Below are positions 60,678 to 64,000 of a stretch of DNA of 64,000 nt, piece after piece. Origin of the DNA: Brevibacillus_H ginsengisoli (GTDB lineage: Bacteria > Bacillota > Bacilli > Brevibacillales > Brevibacillaceae); the NCBI RefSeq assembly GCF_050113715.1, contig NZ_JBNJQR010000007.1, forward strand, positions 124,001-188,000, written 5' to 3'. The stretch's first letter is position 1; every line of letters starts with the position of its first letter. The position numbers were made by a program, and so were the translations under genes. The notes beneath the pieces were generated by a model. It had not been told where the DNA came from, ran no database searches, and saw nothing but the letters and a program-made list of their open reading frames with translations.

Positions 60678-60936
60678 GAAAAGACCTTCGTCCCTTTACG
60701 CTCTGTGGAAGTTCGCAATGAGGTTAAATAGCCCGCTTCACTCAATACGAAAGGGCCGGCGCCAAACGCTTCGCGCCCCTGCGGGGTTGGGTGGCGCCTT
60801 TTCACCCTTTCTCCTTTCGCTACGCTGAGTATCACTTCCAATGAGACTAGAAGTGGACGAAGCTCTTTTCTTGATGGGCTTTCGCGAATGGATAAGCTTA
60901 ATTACTTTACCAAAGTAAAGCAATTAAGCTCTCTTA
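60678..60936 (+). repeat. Structured 3' element E6 (class A centre, GC-rich)
   Basis: Starts GAAAAGACCTTCGTCCC right after the MocR TAA; the closing arm is GTGGACGAAGCTCTTTTCTT. The centre is GGCGCC / GGCGCC around CGCGCCCCTGCGGGG. The linker is degenerate (GGGCTTTCGCGAATGGAT). The second hairpin, AGCTTAATTACTTTAC / GTAAAGCAATTAAGCT, has one A-C mismatch. A terminator follows. Confidence 0.75.
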
Positions 60937-61181
60937 TATGATAAAAAAAGCCACGACTCAGAGGCTTTTTTCGTAGGCTTAACTCGATTAGTGATACCCC
61001 TTGCATTGTCCGTCGTAATCTTTTCTCGGAAAACCCGATAGAGCCAGGTTTGATAGAGGATCACAATCGGTACAATGAACAGTGCGAGATAAAACATAAT
61101 CGTTAAGTTCAGCTCGCTCCCTCTGGCATTATACAACGTCAGGTTAAACGACTCGTTGATCCGAGAAAGATAGTCATTCAC
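60924..61181 (-). pseudogene. cydB remnant (C-terminal part of cytochrome bd oxidase subunit II)
   Basis: An 85-codon frame whose first 55 residues match the end of CydB: SFNLTLYNARGSELNLTIMF, then the last helix ALFIVPIVILYQTWLYRVF and REKI. A normal CydB has about 340 residues; the first 280 or so are missing, and an in-frame TGA lies directly before the ATG. The frame reads on into the terminator. It is a decayed fragment, not a functional gene. Its tail overlaps the downstream edge of element E6 on the other strand. Confidence 0.75.
60945..60971. terminator. Terminator after element E6
   Basis: AAAAAGCC / GGCTTTTT, short stem with long A and T runs, so it can act in both directions. Confidence 0.75.
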
Positions 61182-61242
61182 CTAGTTGAGCCCAGATGAG
61201 TAACTTATATCTGTAGAAGGAATAACAGATGGAGGAATTCAC

Positions 61243-62055
61243 GTGGGATATTATGTAAGAGTAGAACCCAATGTAAGAATCTATGTGGAAGACATTAATC
61301 CAGGTGGCAACAAAACCATCTTGTTTGTACACGGTTGGCCTGCTGATCATAACCTGTTTGAATATCAGTTTAACCAGCTTCCCAAGAGGGGGTATCGCTG
61401 CATCGGGATGGATATCAGAGGCTTTGGGAAATCAGATAAACCGTGGGAGGGCTATCACTACGATCGTTTGGCGGATGACGTCAGAGGAGTAGTAGACGCG
61501 CTTCAATTACAGAACTTCACCCTCGGGGGTCACTCTGTTGGCGGAGCCATTTCGATACGATATATGGGTCGACATAACGGGCATGGGGTCTCCAAGCTGG
61601 CTTTGTTCGGCGCCGCAGCTCCAAGCGTCACGAGGCGTCCTGATTTTCCTTATGGATTACCAAAGGAAGAGATCACCCAACTAATTGGGCAAACCTATAA
61701 TGACCGTCCCAAAATGCTGGAGAACTTTGGCGATATGTTTTTCTTTCAATATATAACGGAACCGTTCAGAGAATGGTTCTTCCAAATGGGGCTACAGGCA
61801 GCAGGCTGGGCCACCGCAGGGGTTGCGACAGCGTTTCGGGATGAAAACGTGTTTGAGGACCTGGGCAAAATCCGTGTCCCTACCTTAATTCTGCACGGCG
61901 TTCACGACAAGGTGTGTTTATTCCCGCTTGCCACTGCCCTCAATAAAGGAATCAGCAACTCCAAACTTGTGCCGTTTGAAAACAGCGGTCACGGCTTGTT
62001 TTGGGAAGAGCGGGATCGGTTTAACAGGGAATTGACTCAGTTTATTGAAACGTAA
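61243..62055 (+). CDS. Alpha/beta hydrolase (haloperoxidase/dehalogenase-like)
   Basis: A 270-residue hydrolase starting at GTG 61243 (GGAGGAATTC upstream). HGWPADHNLFEYQ gives the oxyanion region, RGFGKSDKP follows, Ser98 is in GGHSVGGA, the acid is in LHGVHDKV and the base is His250 in SGHGLFW. These features fit non-heme chloroperoxidase or epoxide-hydrolase-like esterases. Substrate unknown. It stands alone between two terminators. Confidence 0.83.
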   Translation: MGYYVRVEPNVRIYVEDINPGGNKTILFVHGWPADHNLFEYQFNQLPKRGYRCIGMDIRGFGKSDKPWEGYHYDRLADDVRGVVDALQLQNFTLGGHSVGGAISIRYMGRHNGHGVSKLALFGAAAPSVTRRPDFPYGLPKEEITQLIGQTYNDRPKMLENFGDMFFFQYITEPFREWFFQMGLQAAGWATAGVATAFRDENVFEDLGKIRVPTLILHGVHDKVCLFPLATALNKGISNSKLVPFENSGHGLFWEERDRFNRELTQFIET

Positions 62056-62087
62056 TCGGTTCGTGGCAACTATCTGGCCTGAAACAA

Positions 62088-62125
62088 AACAAGCTGACAC
62101 CCGTTACCATCCGTGTCAGCTTGTT
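62088..62125. terminator. Bidirectional intrinsic terminator
   Basis: AACAAGCTGACAC / GTGTCAGCTTGTT, 13-bp stem between the hydrolase and fdhD. Confidence 0.85.
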
Positions 62126-62148
62126 AATTTTCTAGGCATATTTCCCGT

Positions 62149-62952
62149 TCACTTCACGTCCATTTCAATGCGATTTGGCCACGTGTATATATTGAGTAAC
62201 TGATTGCGGATGAAGCCTACCGTGGTCATTCCAAGTTCATCCGCGAGACGAAGCGCCAATTCAGTTGGGGCCGATTTGGATAGCACGATGCTGCAGCCGA
62301 TTTTGGCTACCTTCAGTAACACTTCAGAAGAGATGCGGCCACTAAACACCATGATTTTGTCATCTGTCTTAATCGAATGCTTCAGGCAATGTCCATAGAG
62401 CTTATCCAGCGCATTGTGTCGTCCGATATCCGTTCTGTAAATCACCACTCCCTGTTTATCGCATAATGCCGCATTGTGAACACCACCCGTGCTCTGAAAC
62501 AGGCTGGCTGATTGCTGCATCAGCTCCATCAAGCGAAAACAATCAGCGATCGTAATCGTAAGTCCGTTTTCCTCCAGATTTTTCACGGTTCGGGCATCGT
62601 TATAAAAGTAAAAGCTTTGTCTGCTCTTACCGCAACAAGACGTCACATACCGTTTGGAATGAAATAATTGGTTATAACGGTTTACTTGCTTCGCCGTGAC
62701 ATAAGCGTATCCCGTTGATTCATCCACGAAGATATCCGAAAGATCGGCACAGGAACCAATTACTCCTTCAGAAGCCAAAAATCCGATCGCAAGCTCCTCC
62801 ATGTGCTCTGGACTGCACAACAAAGTCGCGAACTCCTCTTGATTCAACAGGATCGTCATCGGGAATTCTGTTACGATCGAATCTTCCACTTCCTCCAAAC
62901 TGCCATTTGCGTAATGCCGGATGGATGTTGAAACGCAGACGGGCTGTATCAA
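62149..62952 (-). CDS. fdhD: Formate dehydrogenase accessory sulfurtransferase
   Basis: A 267-residue FdhD protein. Cys106-Cys107 in VTSCCGKSRQ is the sulfur-carrying pair (the CxxC loop of E. coli becomes CC in Bacillus). TGGVHNAAL, DIGRHNALDKLYG and FSGRISSEVLLK are family motifs. It passes sulfur from cysteine desulfurase to the molybdenum cofactor of formate dehydrogenase. TTG 62952 follows GAGGGGAACC and overlaps the end of the DUF1641 gene by 4 bp. Confidence 0.92.
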   Translation of the reverse strand: MIQPVCVSTSIRHYANGSLEEVEDSIVTEFPMTILLNQEEFATLLCSPEHMEELAIGFLASEGVIGSCADLSDIFVDESTGYAYVTAKQVNRYNQLFHSKRYVTSCCGKSRQSFYFYNDARTVKNLEENGLTITIADCFRLMELMQQSASLFQSTGGVHNAALCDKQGVVIYRTDIGRHNALDKLYGHCLKHSIKTDDKIMVFSGRISSEVLLKVAKIGCSIVLSKSAPTELALRLADELGMTTVGFIRNQLLNIYTWPNRIEMDVK

Positions 62953-63458
62953 GAATGGTTCCCCTCTTTCGCTTCGGTTTGATCCTTTAAGCCTTCTCCT
63001 ATGCCTTTTAACAGGTTAATGCCATAATGAATGGCCCGATTGACGTCTGGATCATAGAGAGCCTTCATCAAATCGAGTATCCCAAGCTTGGTTCCAGAGC
63101 GTAGTCCTTCTTCCGCCTGTTGAAGACCTTTGGTGACACCATGGATCAGTTTACGGGTCATCTCAGGCTCAAGCTCCGTTAATCCACCGGCAGCAGCCAT
63201 CGCATTGTTGATCAGGTTGGTGACAGGCGGGCGATTCATCTGCCCTACGGCGATTTGGGCGATTTCTTCCTTCGCTTCCACCGCCGCGCCAAGTACTCCA
63301 AGAAGCCCACTATTGTGGAGCTCCTGAAGCAGTTTGATGAATTCCTGGATACCTTCCGGATTCTGCGCTAGGACTCGGATGACATTCTCAACGGCCTGAT
63401 TCTGCCTTTCGCCATCGGTAAGCGTTGGTTTGGCAATGGTCTTAATCGGTTTCGCCAT
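62949..63458 (-). CDS. DUF1641 protein (YrhD-like)
   Basis: A 169-residue DUF1641 protein. VLAQNPEGIQEFIKLLQELHNSG and the repeated helical pattern (LHGVTKGLQQAEEG) fit the family. DUF1641 genes sit next to FdhA-type formate dehydrogenases in Bacillales (yrhD beside yrhE). Role unknown, probably linked to the enzyme. GGGGGGAACC precedes ATG 63458; it overlaps fdhA by 17 bp and fdhD by 4 bp. Confidence 0.85.
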   Translation of the reverse strand: MAKPIKTIAKPTLTDGERQNQAVENVIRVLAQNPEGIQEFIKLLQELHNSGLLGVLGAAVEAKEEIAQIAVGQMNRPPVTNLINNAMAAAGGLTELEPEMTRKLIHGVTKGLQQAEEGLRSGTKLGILDLMKALYDPDVNRAIHYGINLLKGIGEGLKDQTEAKEGNHS

Positions 63459-64000
63459 GATTGGTTCCCCCCGGGATATTGACATTAGCGATTGGCCTAT
63501 AATCTGTTCGGGCCCACTTTCGATCCACCTGTACTCCTATTTGTGGATTGCGCTTAGCGTAGCGATGATTGTACATCGGGAGTGGAATCAATCCCTTTTC
63601 TTCGAGAACCTCCATCCGCACCTTGGCTTGTTTATAGCCGGGCGTTCTCGTTTTCACATCGAATACCCCGCCTGTCAATACGTTCACAGCGCTTTCGGGA
63701 TGGGCCGAGTGCATCGGTACATAGATGTCTCTCCCCCGCACACGCTCCGTGACCAACGCGCGAAGCTTGATTCTTCCATACGGTGAAATCAGACGCACCA
63801 TTGATCCGCTCTCGACTCCCCGCTCTTTGGCCAATTCCGGTGATATTTCCATAAAAACAGCGGGCAGTTTGTATTGGATGCCATCCGACTTGTCCGTCAG
63901 GTTGCCCTCGTGAAACTGCTCCAACAAACGGCCATTGTTGAGTGTCAGATCAAATTCTGTTGGGAACTCCACTGGCGGGATGTATTCGAAGCGTGCCAGC
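63442..64000 (-). CDS. Formate dehydrogenase catalytic subunit, C-terminal part (runs off window)
   Basis: The frame is open to the window edge. It encodes the molybdopterin dinucleotide-binding domain: PPAVFMEISPELAKERGVESG-like MEISPELAKERGVESGSMVR, then YGRIKLRALVTERVRGRDIYV and a C-terminus RTDYRPIANVNIPGG. This is the end of a formate dehydrogenase alpha subunit of the YjgC/YrhE type. The start, iron-sulfur domains and Sec/Cys site are outside the window. With DUF1641 and fdhD it forms a formate-oxidation operon. Confidence 0.85.
   Translation of the reverse strand, partial: LARFEYIPPVEFPTEFDLTLNNGRLLEQFHEGNLTDKSDGIQYKLPAVFMEISPELAKERGVESGSMVRLISPYGRIKLRALVTERVRGRDIYVPMHSAHPESAVNVLTGGVFDVKTRTPGYKQAKVRMEVLEEKGLIPLPMYNHRYAKRNPQIGVQVDRKWARTDYRPIANVNIPGGTNHGETD

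Noticed and set aside
12212..60936. Elements E1-E6 as insertion-sequence remnants or MITEs with target duplications
   Set aside because: No transposase gene, no terminal inverted repeat at both outer ends of the whole element, and no obvious direct flanking duplication; kept open only as a non-autonomous element hypothesis.

Overview
The window looks like chromosomal DNA of an aerobic or facultative, spore-forming member of the Bacillales, most probably Brevibacillus or a related Paenibacillaceae genus. The grounds are strong Shine-Dalgarno sites (AGGAGG), frequent TTG and GTG starts, short intrinsic terminators, and a mix of Bacillus-type families (PadR/PadC, BdbC/BdbD, CD3324-type protein, YrhD/FdhD formate module, LysM-GH18 lipoprotein, FusB-like EF-G binding protein). 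The genus is inferred from gene content and was not tested. No rRNA, tRNA, phage genes, CRISPR array or intact insertion sequence was seen.

Layout. 1-7000: start of a SulP anion transporter, then an oligopeptide ABC operon (oppABCDF) ending in a luciferase-like monooxygenase, all on the minus strand. 7300-12450: an HTH regulator and hydrolase under a strong promoter covered by a long palindrome, then a MOSC protein, a pentapeptide-repeat protein and a BAAT-type hydrolase. 12500-17100: EthD protein, MFS exporter, two membrane proteins, and a TetR regulator plus cupin pair that share a near-identical operator. 17200-23700: LysM-GH18 lipoprotein, S66 peptidase, zinc-ribbon protein, FusB-like protein, CD3324-type protein, hotdog thioesterase, aldo/keto reductase. 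23800-30550: a single-domain response regulator convergent with a 1996-residue Ser/Thr kinase-ATPase-GAF-CheA-like fusion. 30680-38600: cupin, secreted cyclic-nucleotide phosphodiesterase/nucleotidase, and two ABC export systems. 38600-44400: an adaptor/MacB-like exporter, an NlpC/P60 lipoprotein, a secreted tandem-repeat protein and an OmpR-type two-component system, linked by shared 11-bp-period direct repeats. 44500-49340: a 58-residue gene, BdbC/BdbD, DUF445 protein and a chemoreceptor. 49460-52650: a [NiFe] hydrogenase in the unusual order large subunit, protease, small subunit. 52770-64000: LacI regulator, divergent padR/padC, metallo-beta-lactamase-fold hydrolases, fatty acid hydroxylase family protein, aldo/keto reductase divergent from a MocR regulator, a cydB remnant, an alpha/beta hydrolase, and the end of a formate dehydrogenase operon with DUF1641 and fdhD.

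The most unusual signal is a family of six dispersed elements of about 240-310 bp (12212, 18588, 24211, 33641, 44678, 60678). Each starts 0-18 nt after a stop codon, in the same direction as that gene. Each folds as a long palindrome closed by a GACTTCGTC-type arm, followed by a conserved linker and a second hairpin. The second hairpin has a constant inner part, compensating changes in its outer stem and, in five copies, a retained A-C mismatch. In five of six copies an ordinary intrinsic terminator follows directly. Three classes of central module are present. I do not recognise the family; it could be a structured 3'-UTR RNA or a non-autonomous mobile palindrome.

Several regulator-operator pairs can be read directly: PadR boxes (ATGT-N8-ACAT, twice), duplicated TetR-type sites, MocR-type direct repeats, OmpR-type direct repeats at the exporter and repeat-protein promoters, and a 28-bp palindrome over a consensus sigma-A promoter.
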